64,000 nt of DNA from Rs1 sp038900335 (lineage in GTDB: Bacteria > Pseudomonadota > Gammaproteobacteria > Pseudomonadales > Balneatricaceae), in assembly GCA_038900335.1 (NCBI GenBank), contig JBBMRB010000002.1:1-64000 (forward strand). The letters are read 5' to 3'. The notes under the pieces are model-generated. The model saw only the letters and a list, made by a program, of their open reading frames with translations, was not told the DNA's origin and searched no databases. Below, one piece after another: positions 17,490 through 27,700 of the stretch; the first letter of the stretch is position 1; each line of letters begins with the position of its first letter. The position numbers and the translations under genes are program-made.

Positions 17490-18773
17490 ATGGCAGATTT
17501 TAGCCAGCTAGCGCTTTGCCCAGAGCTTCAATACACTTTAGAGCAGCTCAACTATCAACAGGCAACTGATATTCAGGCAAAGGCAATTCCTCTTATTCTG
17601 CAGGGCAAAGATATACTTGCCCAAGCACAAACGGGGACCGGTAAAACCGCCGGTTTTGCCTTACCCATTATTGAACTATTAAGACGGCACACTGTAGATG
17701 ACAACTACCACCCTATTCGAGCATTAATACTCACACCAACCCGAGAGCTTGCAATACAAGTTGCAGAGAAAACACTCAGTTATGGTGATCAGCTAAACAT
17801 GCGCGTCATTTCAATCTATGGCGGTGTGCGCTTTGATAATCAGATTAGAAAACTTAAACGCGGAGCAGACATCTTAGTGGCAACCCCAGGTCGCTTACTT
17901 GAAATGTTGATTCAAAAAAAGATATCACTAAAGCAGCTAGAAATTTTAGTGTTTGATGAAGCAGATCGCATGCTTGATCTCGGCTTTATTCACGACATAA
18001 ATAGAATCATGAGCTTTGCCCCGCAAAAACGCCAAACACTGCTTTTTTCAGCCACCTTTAATGACAAAGTCACACAGTGGGCTGAGCAGTTATTAAAGCA
18101 GCCACAAAAGGTCATGGTCACCCCTAAAAACAGCGCCGCCAAACAAGTTCAGCAAGTGGCTTATAAAGTTGATAATTCGCACAAAGAAGACTTACTGCAC
18201 TTTCTAATTAGCGAAGGAAAATGGCAACAAACGCTGGTTTTTACTCGCACTAAAAGGCGTGCCGATAAAGTAGCCCAGGCATTAATAGCACAAGGCATTA
18301 ATGCACAGGCGATACATGGCGACAAATTACAAAAAGACAGAATCAGCACCTTACTGCAATTTAGCGAACACCAACTTGATGTGCTAGTCGCTACCGATGT
18401 TGCCGCAAGAGGACTAGATATAGAAGCGTTACCACGTGTGGTTAACTTTGATTTACCTAACCAACCTGAAGCTTATGTGCACCGCATAGGCCGCACAGCG
18501 AGGGCTGGAAAATCCGGACAGGCAATTTCCTTTGTCTCACCCGATGAAAAGCACTACCTACATGAGATTGAAGAGCTAATTAACAAACAAATTCAGTTTC
18601 TAACGATCCCTCATTTAGAGAACGGTCGCTTAATCAGCGAAAAAGCTGCCAGTATCAAAAAAGCAAACAACAAGCCAAAACGTAAAACAGCGAAAGCCAG
18701 CTTCATCGCACCAGAGCTTGAAACACCGGCTCAACCTTCTATTCGCCCCTCTCTATTTGGCAACAACAAATAA
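17490..18773 (+). CDS. DEAD-box ATP-dependent RNA helicase (RhlE-like)
   Basis: This is a cytoplasmic RNA helicase of 427 residues. It has the full set of motifs: a Q motif upstream, AQTGTGKT (residues 46-53), PTRELAIQ, TPGRLLE, DEADRMLD (about 155), SAT, VFTRTKRRADK, ATDVAARGLDI and HRIGRTAR. A short basic tail (KPKRKTAKASF) follows. It is similar in plan to the second helicase at 23116-24504 but has a much shorter tail. A strong hairpin terminator follows it. The specific RNA target (ribosome assembly, cold adaptation or decay) cannot be read from the sequence. Confidence 0.93.
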   Translation: MADFSQLALCPELQYTLEQLNYQQATDIQAKAIPLILQGKDILAQAQTGTGKTAGFALPIIELLRRHTVDDNYHPIRALILTPTRELAIQVAEKTLSYGDQLNMRVISIYGGVRFDNQIRKLKRGADILVATPGRLLEMLIQKKISLKQLEILVFDEADRMLDLGFIHDINRIMSFAPQKRQTLLFSATFNDKVTQWAEQLLKQPQKVMVTPKNSAAKQVQQVAYKVDNSHKEDLLHFLISEGKWQQTLVFTRTKRRADKVAQALIAQGINAQAIHGDKLQKDRISTLLQFSEHQLDVLVATDVAARGLDIEALPRVVNFDLPNQPEAYVHRIGRTARAGKSGQAISFVSPDEKHYLHEIEELINKQIQFLTIPHLENGRLISEKAASIKKANNKPKRKTAKASFIAPELETPAQPSIRPSLFGNNK

Positions 18774-18808
18774 CAGCCAATAATTTGCTATAATCGAGGA
18801 TCAGACAT

Positions 18809-18840
18809 AAAAAAGGCCTATTATTTAATAGGCCTTTTTT
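18809..18840. terminator. Bidirectional intrinsic terminator between helicase gene and leuB
   Basis: A 9-bp stem ggcctatta/taataggcc with a 2-base loop is flanked by A6 on the left and T6 on the right. It works as a Rho-independent terminator for the helicase gene on the plus strand and for leuB on the minus strand. Confidence 0.92.
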
Positions 18841-18854
18841 GTCATCATCAAAAT

Positions 18855-19937
18855 TTAAGCACTTAATGCTGCAACAACTGCATCACCCATTTGCTCGGTT
18901 GACACTCTTGTCGTTCCCTCACTGTATATATCAGCCGTGCGAAGGCCTTGATCAAGCACAGACTCGACAGCTGTCTCAATTTCATCAGCAACCGCTGGCA
19001 TTGATAAAGAGTGCCTTAGCATCATAGCTGCAGATAAGATCATCGCTAACGGATTGGCGATGCCTTTGCCAGCTATATCCGGTGCAGAGCCGTGACATGG
19101 CTCATACATTCCTTTACCGTTTATATCTAGCGACGCCGAAGGCAACATACCGATAGACCCTGTTAGCATAGCTGCAGCATCTGATAAAATATCGCCAAAC
19201 ATATTACCAGTTACAATAACATCAAACTGTTTAGGCTCACGGATTAATTGCATCGCAGCGTTATCAACGTACATATGAGAGAGCTCTACCTCTGGGTAAT
19301 CCTTGCTCATATCATCCATAATTTCACGCCATAGCATGGTAACTTCAAGCACATTGGCCTTATCGACAGAACACAGTTTCTTATTGCGTTTCATCGCAGT
19401 CTCAAAGGCTACTTTACCAATGCGTCTGATTTCATTTTCATCGTAAACATAAGTATTAAAGCCTTCGCGAACACCGTTATCATTAACGCGAATACCACGT
19501 GGCTGACCAAAGTAAATTCCACCTGTTAGCTCTCTAACAATTAAAATATCTAAACCAGATACCAACTCAGGTTTGAGCGATGATGCATCAGCTAATTGCG
19601 GATATAATATAGCAGGTCGCAAGTTAGCGAACAGCTCCAAACGTGAGCGAATTTGTAGCAGACCGCCAATTTCAGGACGCTCAGCCGGCGGTAGTGAATC
19701 CCATTTTGGGCCACCAACACAAGCAAGCAAAATAGCATCAGCACTTTGGCATTGCTGCCATGTTTTTTCAGGAAACGCACTACCTGCTGCATCAATTGCG
19801 GCACCACCTACTAAACCCTGCTCTAAAACTAATCCTAACCCGTGCTTTTTATTAACAAGGTTTAAAACCTTATCCACTTCTGCAGAAATCTCAGGCCCAA
19901 TGCCATCACCCGGCAAAATAAGTACATTCTTAGACAT
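18855..19937 (-). CDS. leuB: 3-isopropylmalate dehydrogenase
   Basis: LeuB oxidises and decarboxylates 3-isopropylmalate in leucine synthesis. The 360 residues match the usual length. Diagnostic segments are LPGDGIGPEI at the start, the arginine-rich substrate site RSRLELFANLRPA, VRELTGGIYFG, the metal-binding DNAAMQL and GNMFGDILSDAAAML, and EPCHGSAPDIAGKG near the C-terminus. It is the last gene of leuC-leuD-leuB and is followed by a strong terminator. In Pseudomonas asd would follow directly. Confidence 0.97.
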   Translation of the reverse strand: MSKNVLILPGDGIGPEISAEVDKVLNLVNKKHGLGLVLEQGLVGGAAIDAAGSAFPEKTWQQCQSADAILLACVGGPKWDSLPPAERPEIGGLLQIRSRLELFANLRPAILYPQLADASSLKPELVSGLDILIVRELTGGIYFGQPRGIRVNDNGVREGFNTYVYDENEIRRIGKVAFETAMKRNKKLCSVDKANVLEVTMLWREIMDDMSKDYPEVELSHMYVDNAAMQLIREPKQFDVIVTGNMFGDILSDAAAMLTGSIGMLPSASLDINGKGMYEPCHGSAPDIAGKGIANPLAMILSAAMMLRHSLSMPAVADEIETAVESVLDQGLRTADIYSEGTTRVSTEQMGDAVVAALSA

Positions 19938-19992
19938 TTATCTATTCCAACTCTGTTATTTCATTAATTTATAGGACAGACACTGCTGTCAA

Positions 19993-20643
19993 TTAACCTT
20001 TAATTGCACCGAACATCCAAGGCGCTTTTTCCCTGCGGATATCCTCATATGCCTTAATATCATCAACACTTTGTAAAGTGAGATCGATATCATCTAAACC
20101 ATTGAGCAAGCAGTGTTTTCTAAATGATTCAACTTCAAAGCTAAAACGCTCACCTGTGGGCGTAACAACAACCTGCTCTTCTAAATTAACCGTCAATTGA
20201 TAATCAGCTGATTGAGCGCACTCACTAAACAGCTGATCTACAGCTTGATCACTTAAAACAACCGGTAACAGCCCGTTTTTAAAGCAGTTATTGTAAAATA
20301 TATCGGCAAAACTAGGTGCGATAACAGCACGAAAACCGAAATCTTCTAATGCCCAAGGTGCGTGTTCTCTTGAAGAGCCACAACCGAAATTCTCACGAGA
20401 AAGCAATACTGAGGACTGAGTATAACGCGGTTGGTTTAACACAAAATCTTCATTTAATGGTCTTTGTGAGCAATCTTGATCCGCAACACCTTCATCTAAA
20501 TAACGTAATTCATCAAACAAATAAACACCAAAACCTGAACGCTTGATAGATTTTAAAAATTGCTTTGGGATAATCATATCCGTGTCAATATTGGCACGAT
20601 CTAAAGGTGCAACAACACCTTGGTGTACAGTAAATTTATTCAT
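19993..20643 (-). CDS. leuD: 3-isopropylmalate dehydratase small subunit
   Basis: LeuD forms the isopropylmalate isomerase with LeuC. The 216-residue protein shows the small-subunit signature: RANIDTDMIIPKQFLK near the start and FGCGSSREHAPWAL (about residues 86-99). The C-terminal helical part is complete. It starts 2 bases after the leuC stop codon, so the two genes are almost certainly translated from one message. Confidence 0.97.
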   Translation of the reverse strand: MNKFTVHQGVVAPLDRANIDTDMIIPKQFLKSIKRSGFGVYLFDELRYLDEGVADQDCSQRPLNEDFVLNQPRYTQSSVLLSRENFGCGSSREHAPWALEDFGFRAVIAPSFADIFYNNCFKNGLLPVVLSDQAVDQLFSECAQSADYQLTVNLEEQVVVTPTGERFSFEVESFRKHCLLNGLDDIDLTLQSVDDIKAYEDIRREKAPWMFGAIKG

Positions 20644-20645
20644 TA

Positions 20646-22067
20646 TTATGCCTCCATCATCTCTCTAACATCAACAAACGACCCCACAACAGCCGCTGCT
20701 GCAGCCATGGCTGGACTTACCAAGTGCGTTCTACCACCATTACCTTGGCGCCCCTCAAAGTTACGGTTAGATGTTGATGCACAGTGCTCTCCTGGTGCCA
20801 ACTTATCAGGGTTCATAGCAAGGCACATAGAACAACCTGGCTCACGCCATTGAAAGCCTGCCGCTTCAAATATTTTATCTAATCCCTCCGCCTCTGCTTG
20901 GGCTTTAACCAAACCAGAACCAGGCACTACAATAGCTTCTTTAACGTTTGCCGCTACGTGGCGCCCTTTCGCTATTTTTGCAGCATCTCGCATATCTTCT
21001 ATACGCGAGTTAGTGCACGAGCCAATGAACACACGATCTAATTTAATAGAAGTGATATCTTGATCTGCCTTTAGCCCCATATATTTAAGTGCTCTGTTAA
21101 TACCATCCACTTTTACTTGATTAGGCTCATTTGCAGGGTTTGGCACTTTAGCATTAATGGCGACAACCATCTCTGGCGATGTTCCCCAAGTCACTTGTGG
21201 CAATACATCTTCAGCTTTAATTTCAACGACTGTATCAAATACAGCATCAGCATCAGAGTGCAAATCAGCCCAAGCACTCACTGCCTGCTCCCACATATCA
21301 CCTTTAGGAGCAAATGGGCGCCCTTCTACATAATCAATGGTATTTTGATCAACAGCAACTAAGCCGACGCGCGCGCCAGCTTCAATTGCCATATTACAAA
21401 TAGTCATTCGACCTTCCATAGAAATACTTTTCATGGTTGAGCCACCAAATTCAATAGCATGGCCATTACCACCAGCGGTACCTAACACACCGATAATGTG
21501 AAGCACTAAATCTTTAGATGTGACACCTAAACCAAGCTTGCCATCAACCTTGATAAGCATGTTTTTCATTTTTCTGGTAATCAAACACTGCGTCGCTAAT
21601 ACATGCTCAACTTCAGAGGTGCCGATACCGTGCGCTAACGCGCCAAACGCACCATGTGTTGCTGTATGTGAATCACCGCAAACAACCGTTGCTCCAGGTA
21701 AAGTAGCACCTTGCTCTGGGCCAACAACATGGACAATACCCTGGCGGATATCATTCATTTTAAACTCTAAAATACCAAAGCTATCACAGTTTTCATCTAA
21801 GGTTTTAACTTGTATACGCGAAATCGGATCAACGATTTCATCAACACCACCGTCTCGTTTAGTCGTTGGCACATTGTGATCTGGTGTTGCTAAATTAGCA
21901 TCTAAGCGCCAGGGCTTACGCCCCGCTAGACGCAAACCTTCAAAAGCTTGAGGTGATGTTACCTCGTGCAATAATTGCAGATCGATATATAGCAACGCAC
22001 TGCCGTCATCGGTTTCGCGCACGATATGTGCATCGAATAATTTATCATATAAGGTTTTACCGGCCAT
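20646..22067 (-). CDS. leuC: 3-isopropylmalate dehydratase large subunit
   Basis: LeuC is the aconitase-type subunit holding a 4Fe-4S cluster. The 473 residues include CGDSHTATHGAFGALA, the first cluster cysteine in FIGSCTNSRIEDMRDAA, and the cysteine pair in GCSMCLAMNPDKL. It is the first gene of leuCDB. The 185-base gap upstream is shared with a divergent LysR-type regulator that is the obvious candidate activator. Confidence 0.97.
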   Translation of the reverse strand: MAGKTLYDKLFDAHIVRETDDGSALLYIDLQLLHEVTSPQAFEGLRLAGRKPWRLDANLATPDHNVPTTKRDGGVDEIVDPISRIQVKTLDENCDSFGILEFKMNDIRQGIVHVVGPEQGATLPGATVVCGDSHTATHGAFGALAHGIGTSEVEHVLATQCLITRKMKNMLIKVDGKLGLGVTSKDLVLHIIGVLGTAGGNGHAIEFGGSTMKSISMEGRMTICNMAIEAGARVGLVAVDQNTIDYVEGRPFAPKGDMWEQAVSAWADLHSDADAVFDTVVEIKAEDVLPQVTWGTSPEMVVAINAKVPNPANEPNQVKVDGINRALKYMGLKADQDITSIKLDRVFIGSCTNSRIEDMRDAAKIAKGRHVAANVKEAIVVPGSGLVKAQAEAEGLDKIFEAAGFQWREPGCSMCLAMNPDKLAPGEHCASTSNRNFEGRQGNGGRTHLVSPAMAAAAAVVGSFVDVREMMEA

Positions 22068-22252
22068 TTGTTGATTCCTTACTTACACTGGTTTTTGTCA
22101 TTTTTTTGATTGCCTATTCATTATCATTGAATATCTTGGCAATAACTTTATAGGGGTATTTTATGCTGATCAATTAAATAACACAAATTCATATTTTTTA
22201 TGTAAACTATTCCCAACAGGACTAGCAGATTTAATAGCAAGGTATTCTACTA

Positions 22253-23119
22253 ATGGATAACAATACACTACAAGCCTTTATCGCAGTAGCTCAGTGCGGC
22301 TCTTTTTCACTAGCGGCGCAAAAGCTGTTTATTACCCAATCAGCAATGAGTAAAAGAATTGCATTGCTAGAACAACAGCTAGATAAAAAATTATTTGATC
22401 GTATTGGCCGCCAAGTCACTCTAACGAGTGCAGGTCTGGCACTGCTGCCGTGTGCTGAAAAAATTCTAATGTCACTTGATGACGCTAAAACCGTCATTGA
22501 TAATTTAGATGGCGAAGTATCAGGCAGGTTATCGCTAGACTCTTCACATCATATAGGTTTACACCGCCTGCCAAAAACTCTCAGAAAATTTAGCTTAAAA
22601 TTCCCACAGGTGAAACTCAACCTAAGCTTTGGCGCGTCAGAAAGTGCTTATCAAGGGGTACTCAAAGGCCATTTAGAGCTCGCTTTAATTACACTTGCGC
22701 CAATACCTGATCCGGCTATTTGCATGGAAAGAGTATGGACTGATGAAATGCATTTTGTGGTTGCAACCGATCACGTACTAGCGAGCGCTGATAACGTGGA
22801 ACTCAAGCAATTAAATAATCATCAAGCGATATTACCCGATGAGCATACTTTCACTCGACAGATCACCGCGACTCGTTTTACAGAACAAGGCTTGATGCTC
22901 AATGTTGCGATGTCTACGACCAGCCTGGATACTATAAAAATGATGGTGGTAAACGGCTTGGGCTGGAGTTTACTACCTAGCAGTATGCTAGATAGCTCAC
23001 TTAAAGTGCTCAAAACCAATCAAGCACCTATTACCCGTGATTTAGGCTATATTTATCACCGCGATAGAACGCTCTCTAATGCTGCGAAACAGTTTATAGC
23101 CCTTTTAAAAGAGAGCTAG
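22253..23119 (+). CDS. LysR-family transcriptional regulator, probable regulator of leuCDB
   Basis: This 288-residue LysR-type regulator has an N-terminal winged helix-turn-helix (residues 1-60, with SFSLAAQKLFITQSAMSKRI) and a C-terminal ligand-binding domain of normal length. It is divergent from leuC with 185 bases between the starts, the standard layout for a LysR regulator controlling its neighbour. The link to leucine synthesis is inferred from position only; a LysR gene sits beside leuC in Pseudomonas too. Its last four bases overlap the 3' end of the convergent rhlE gene. Confidence 0.88.
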   Translation: MDNNTLQAFIAVAQCGSFSLAAQKLFITQSAMSKRIALLEQQLDKKLFDRIGRQVTLTSAGLALLPCAEKILMSLDDAKTVIDNLDGEVSGRLSLDSSHHIGLHRLPKTLRKFSLKFPQVKLNLSFGASESAYQGVLKGHLELALITLAPIPDPAICMERVWTDEMHFVVATDHVLASADNVELKQLNNHQAILPDEHTFTRQITATRFTEQGLMLNVAMSTTSLDTIKMMVVNGLGWSLLPSSMLDSSLKVLKTNQAPITRDLGYIYHRDRTLSNAAKQFIALLKES

Positions 23120-24504
23120 TTTGCAGCTGAACTAGCACGTTTTCTAGGCACTGCTGTTCTATTTGCCACAGGCTTAGCTGCAGAATTTGCAGAGCGCCCC
23201 TGAGCAGGTCTTTCACTGCGATTAGCGCCATTACCTTTACTTTGAGGTCTACGACGACTGTTAGCAGGTTTAGCACCGTCTTTATCATTGGCGGCGCCAG
23301 CAATATTCTTTTTCGGCTTTTTAGGTTTAAAAGGACGCGTGTCTAACTGTGTTGTCGGCAATTTACTTAGTGCAGCAAAACCTGGTACTTCTTTACGCTC
23401 AATCACTTCTTTGATTAATCGTTCAATATCTTTTAACTGCTTAAATTCATCCGCACTAACTAAAGATACTGCTTCACCTTCTGCGCCAGCTCGACCTGTA
23501 CGTCCTATACGATGCACATAGTCTTCACTCACGTTTGGCAAATCAAAATTGACCACTTGCGGCAATTGATCAATATCAATGCCACGCGCCGCGATATCAG
23601 TGGCAACTAATACTTGTATTTTACTCTCTTTAAATCCGGCAAGCGCCTTGGTACGAGCCCCTTGGCTTTTATTACCATGGATAGCAGCAGCGCTAATTTT
23701 TGATGCTTCTAACTGTTTAGTTAACTTATTCGCACCATGCTTAGTGCGCGTAAACACTAACACCTGAAACCAATTATGCTCTTTTATCAAATGAATCAAT
23801 AATGCCGCTTTTTGGCCTTTATCTACCGCGTAAAGTGATTGTTTAACCGCTCTAACTGCTGAATTGGGTGCAGAGACTGAAATCTCAACCGGGTTATTGA
23901 CTAATTTTTTCGCTAACGCTCTTATATCAGAGGAGAAAGTAGCAGAAAACATCAAGTTTTGGCGTTTAGCCGGTAGTACCGCTAATATCCTTTTTATGTC
24001 ATGAATAAAGCCCATATCAAGCATACGGTCAGCTTCATCTAACACTAATATTTCTAGTTGATTAAATTTAATCGCATTTTGACTAAATAAATCCAACAAA
24101 CGCCCTGGTGTTGCCACCAATACATCAACACCTTGACGCAACTTTTGCATCTGCGGGTTGATTTTGACACCACCAAATACCACGGTTGAGTTTAATGGTA
24201 AGTATTTAGAATAGGTTTCCACGTTCTCAGAAATCTGTGCTGCTAATTCACGCGTTGGCGTTAAAATTAATGCGCGCACGCAATTGGGCTTAGCTTTATT
24301 TCCTAAAGCGAGTTTATGCAATATCGGTAAAGTAAAACCGGCTGTTTTGCCTGTCCCTGTTTGCGCCGCGGCCATTACATCTACATTATCTAGCACCGCA
24401 GGAATAGCTTTTTCTTGTATTGGAGACGGAGTATTATACCCTTTCTCAGCTACTGCTTTTAGGATTGGTTCGCATAAACCAAGGTCGGCAAAGCTTTTCA
24501 TCAT
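23116..24504 (-). CDS. rhlE: ATP-dependent RNA helicase RhlE
   Basis: This 462-residue DEAD-box helicase starts MMKSFADLGLCEPILKAV and reads very like E. coli RhlE through its core. Motifs are AQTGTGKT (about residue 48), PTRELAAQ, DEADRMLDMGF, SAT, FTRTKHGANK, ATDIAARGIDI and HRIGRTGRAG. The last 90 residues are a basic, low-complexity tail rich in K, R, N and A, probably an RNA-binding extension. RhlE proteins take part in ribosome maturation and RNA decay. Its end overlaps the LysR gene by 4 bases on the opposite strand. Confidence 0.94.
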   Translation of the reverse strand: MMKSFADLGLCEPILKAVAEKGYNTPSPIQEKAIPAVLDNVDVMAAAQTGTGKTAGFTLPILHKLALGNKAKPNCVRALILTPTRELAAQISENVETYSKYLPLNSTVVFGGVKINPQMQKLRQGVDVLVATPGRLLDLFSQNAIKFNQLEILVLDEADRMLDMGFIHDIKRILAVLPAKRQNLMFSATFSSDIRALAKKLVNNPVEISVSAPNSAVRAVKQSLYAVDKGQKAALLIHLIKEHNWFQVLVFTRTKHGANKLTKQLEASKISAAAIHGNKSQGARTKALAGFKESKIQVLVATDIAARGIDIDQLPQVVNFDLPNVSEDYVHRIGRTGRAGAEGEAVSLVSADEFKQLKDIERLIKEVIERKEVPGFAALSKLPTTQLDTRPFKPKKPKKNIAGAANDKDGAKPANSRRRPQSKGNGANRSERPAQGRSANSAAKPVANRTAVPRKRASSAAN

Positions 24505-24661
24505 TGTCTAACATCTCTTTATTAAATAAAGCGTTCAATTAACGCCAAGGCGCGCGATTCTACAGCACTGGCGCTATAGCGACTATGTTTATTTCATTAT
24601 TTGGCTAACTAGCGCAAGTACCTTTTGTGAAAAATGGCTACTTTAATCAGCTTTTTTATAT

Positions 24662-24688
24662 AAAAAAACCCGCTCAAGGCGGGTTTTT
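24662..24688 (-). terminator. Intrinsic terminator after glutamate dehydrogenase gene
   Basis: The hairpin acccgc/gcgggt with a 5-base loop is flanked by A7 on the left and T5 on the right. On the minus strand it ends in a T-run just beyond the stop codon of the NAD-glutamate dehydrogenase gene. It could also act on the opposite strand. Confidence 0.88.
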
Positions 24689-24710
24689 AACGTTACTTAT
24701 CAGCTAGCTT

Positions 24711-27700
24711 TTAGAGATTCTCACTGGTATTTTTAGCCAGATCAACCAACTCTTTACCGGCAACAATATACATTGCATAGTCTTGCTTTTCAGCCAGCCT
24801 AAGCTCTTCTAGTACATTTATCCAACGAACTGTAAGCGACTGATTTTTCTCCATCCAATTTTCAACGACTTGCATTATATTGTCGCCTTTATTGAATTCT
24901 TGAAGAACAGAGCGAAGTACTAGACCATGTTGCCACTCTAAGTCATCTCTAAATGCTTCTCTAGCAAGACCCTGCCAATGACTATCAACTGTCAGTGCAT
25001 TCAATTGCTGGGCAAACCAGGCCAATTGCAGCTTGCTGCCTATTTTAAAGTAAGCACGCCCTACTTGCTCAACAGGAATATTCATTGATTTAGCGATTTC
25101 ACCAATAGCCAGCACTGAATACAAACCACGAGTATGGGCAATATCGGCCGCTAGCTCATCGCTAACCCCCATTTTTGCATACTTATCAAACGTTTGCTGC
25201 CAGCGTTCAAGCGGCTCGCCCACTAAGAATTCATCCATATTTTTCTTAGCGGTTTCAATTAATACTGAGAATTGATCATATTCTACTTGGCAATCAAGTC
25301 CTGATACACGATTACGTACAAACCAGCGAGTCGCGCGACGCGTTAAATGCTGAAGCTCTTGCATCAGATCTAATTGCACTGCGGATGCTATCTCATAATC
25401 CATTTTTTCAATCTTAGTCCAGATTTCTGTGACCTGGAAAATATCACGTACTAATATGTAAGCACGGGCAATAGTGCCGACATCTGCACCCGTAGAACCT
25501 ACCAATCTATCGACAAAGTTAATACCCATAAAGTTAACAATATGATTCGCTACTTGCGTTGCCACTAACTCACGGCTTAGGCGATGGTTCTTCATTTGCA
25601 CTGAGTATTTAGCTTCTAACTCTACAGGGAAAGAGGTAGTCAGCTCACGAGATACATAGGTATCATCTGGTACAGTGGTCTTTAATAACGACTCTTTTAA
25701 ATCTGCTTTTGCGTAAGAGATCAATATTGATAACTCAGGTCGTGTCAGACCCGCACCTGTCGCTGCACGATCAATCATCACCTCATCGACTGGTAAGAAC
25801 TCCAGCGCTCGGTTTAATTTTCCCTGCGATTCTAAATTATTAGTAAAGCGGCGATATTCACCCATCGATTTAACTGTTTGACGCTCAGCTAAACTGATCG
25901 CCTGTACTTGTCGATAGTTATTAGATAGTACGAGCTGGCCTACTTCATCAGTCATTGACGCCAGTAAATTATTACGCTGTTTTTGCGTTAAGTCGCCATC
26001 ATCCATAATACCTTTTAATAGAATTTTGATGTTAACTTCATGGTCAGAGCAATCAACCCCAGCAGCATTATCAATAAAATCGGTATTTGATCGACCGCCA
26101 TTTAAGCAGTATTCAACACGGCCTAACTGAGTAGTTCCTAAATTACCGCCCTCGCCAATCACTTTACAGCGCAGCTCATTACCATTGACCCGCAACACAT
26201 CATTTGCTTTATCACCGACATCTTCATGTGATTCGCTTGACGCTTTAATGTAAGTACCTATACCGCCATTCCAAAGTAGATCAACCTCTGCTTTTAATAG
26301 CGCATTGATTAAATCTGTTGGCGTCATGCTGGCAACTTTAACACCAATCATCGCTTTGATTTCTGGTGTTAATTTAATAGATTTAGCGCTGCGCTCAAAC
26401 AAGCCCCCGCCTTTTGATATTAACGTTTTATCATAATCAGCCCAGCTAGAGCGAGGTAAATCAAATAAACGCTGACGCTCAACAAAGCTTTTCGCTGTAT
26501 CGGGTTTAGGATCAATGAAGATATGCATGTGATTAAATGCACTTAACAGGCAAATTTTATCCGATAACAGCATACCATTACCAAATACATCACCAGCCAT
26601 GTCGCCAATACCAATAACGCTAAACTCGTCCTTCGCCGTATTAATACCCATTTCCCGGAAATGACGCTCAACTGAAACCCAAGCACCTTTTGCAGTAATG
26701 CCCATACCTTTATGGTCATAACCTACACTGCCACCTGATGCAAACGCATCCCCTAGCCAGAAATTGTATTCATCTGAAATGCCATTGGCAATGTCAGAGA
26801 ACGTCGCCGTTCCTTTATCAGCTGCCACCACTAAGTAAGGATCATCTTTATCGCGACGAACAACATTTTGCGGTGGTGACACATTACCATCAACTAAATT
26901 ATCGGTAATATCGAGCAGGGCGCTGATGAAGATTTTATAACATGCGATCCCCTCAGCTAAGAACTCTTCACGAGACATTGAATCGTTTAGATACTGAGGA
27001 ACAAAACCGCCTTTCGCACCGACCGGTACAATAACAGCGTTTTTAACTTGCTGTGCTTTTACTAAGCCTAGCACTTCTGTTCTGAAATCTTCTGCGCGAT
27101 CTGACCAACGCAAACCGCCGCGAGCCACTTTACCGCCACGTAAATGAACACCTTGCACTCTTGGTGAGAATACAAATATTTCAAATAGTGGTGCAGGTAA
27201 TGGGATACCAGGGATTTTTTGTGGCGCCAATTTAAAACTTACATAAGTTTTAATCTTATCTTGAGCATCTTTTTGATAGAAGTTAGTACGAATAGTCCCT
27301 TTAATCAAAGCAAGATACTGCCTTAATACCCGATCGTCCGTTAAACTTGAAACACCATCAAAACTTTCAATTAATTGCGCTTCAATCTTTTTAGCATCTT
27401 CAGCTGAAGCCGTTAACGGATTAAAGTAAGCATGGAACAACTTCACTAACAATTCAGCAATCGAGGTATATTGATTCAATGTCGATATAATCGCATCGGT
27501 ACCAATAGGGAAACGAATTTGCTTCATATAAGCGGCGTAAGCACGTAATAAAACAACATCACGCCAACCTAACTTAGCACCTAGTACCAATCGGTTGAAG
27601 TTATCTGATGACGCCTTGTTATTCCAAATTGCCAGGAACGCATCTTGGAACGAAACACGATGATCTTTGACTACAAGCTTATCTGATGCGGTGTAGACCA

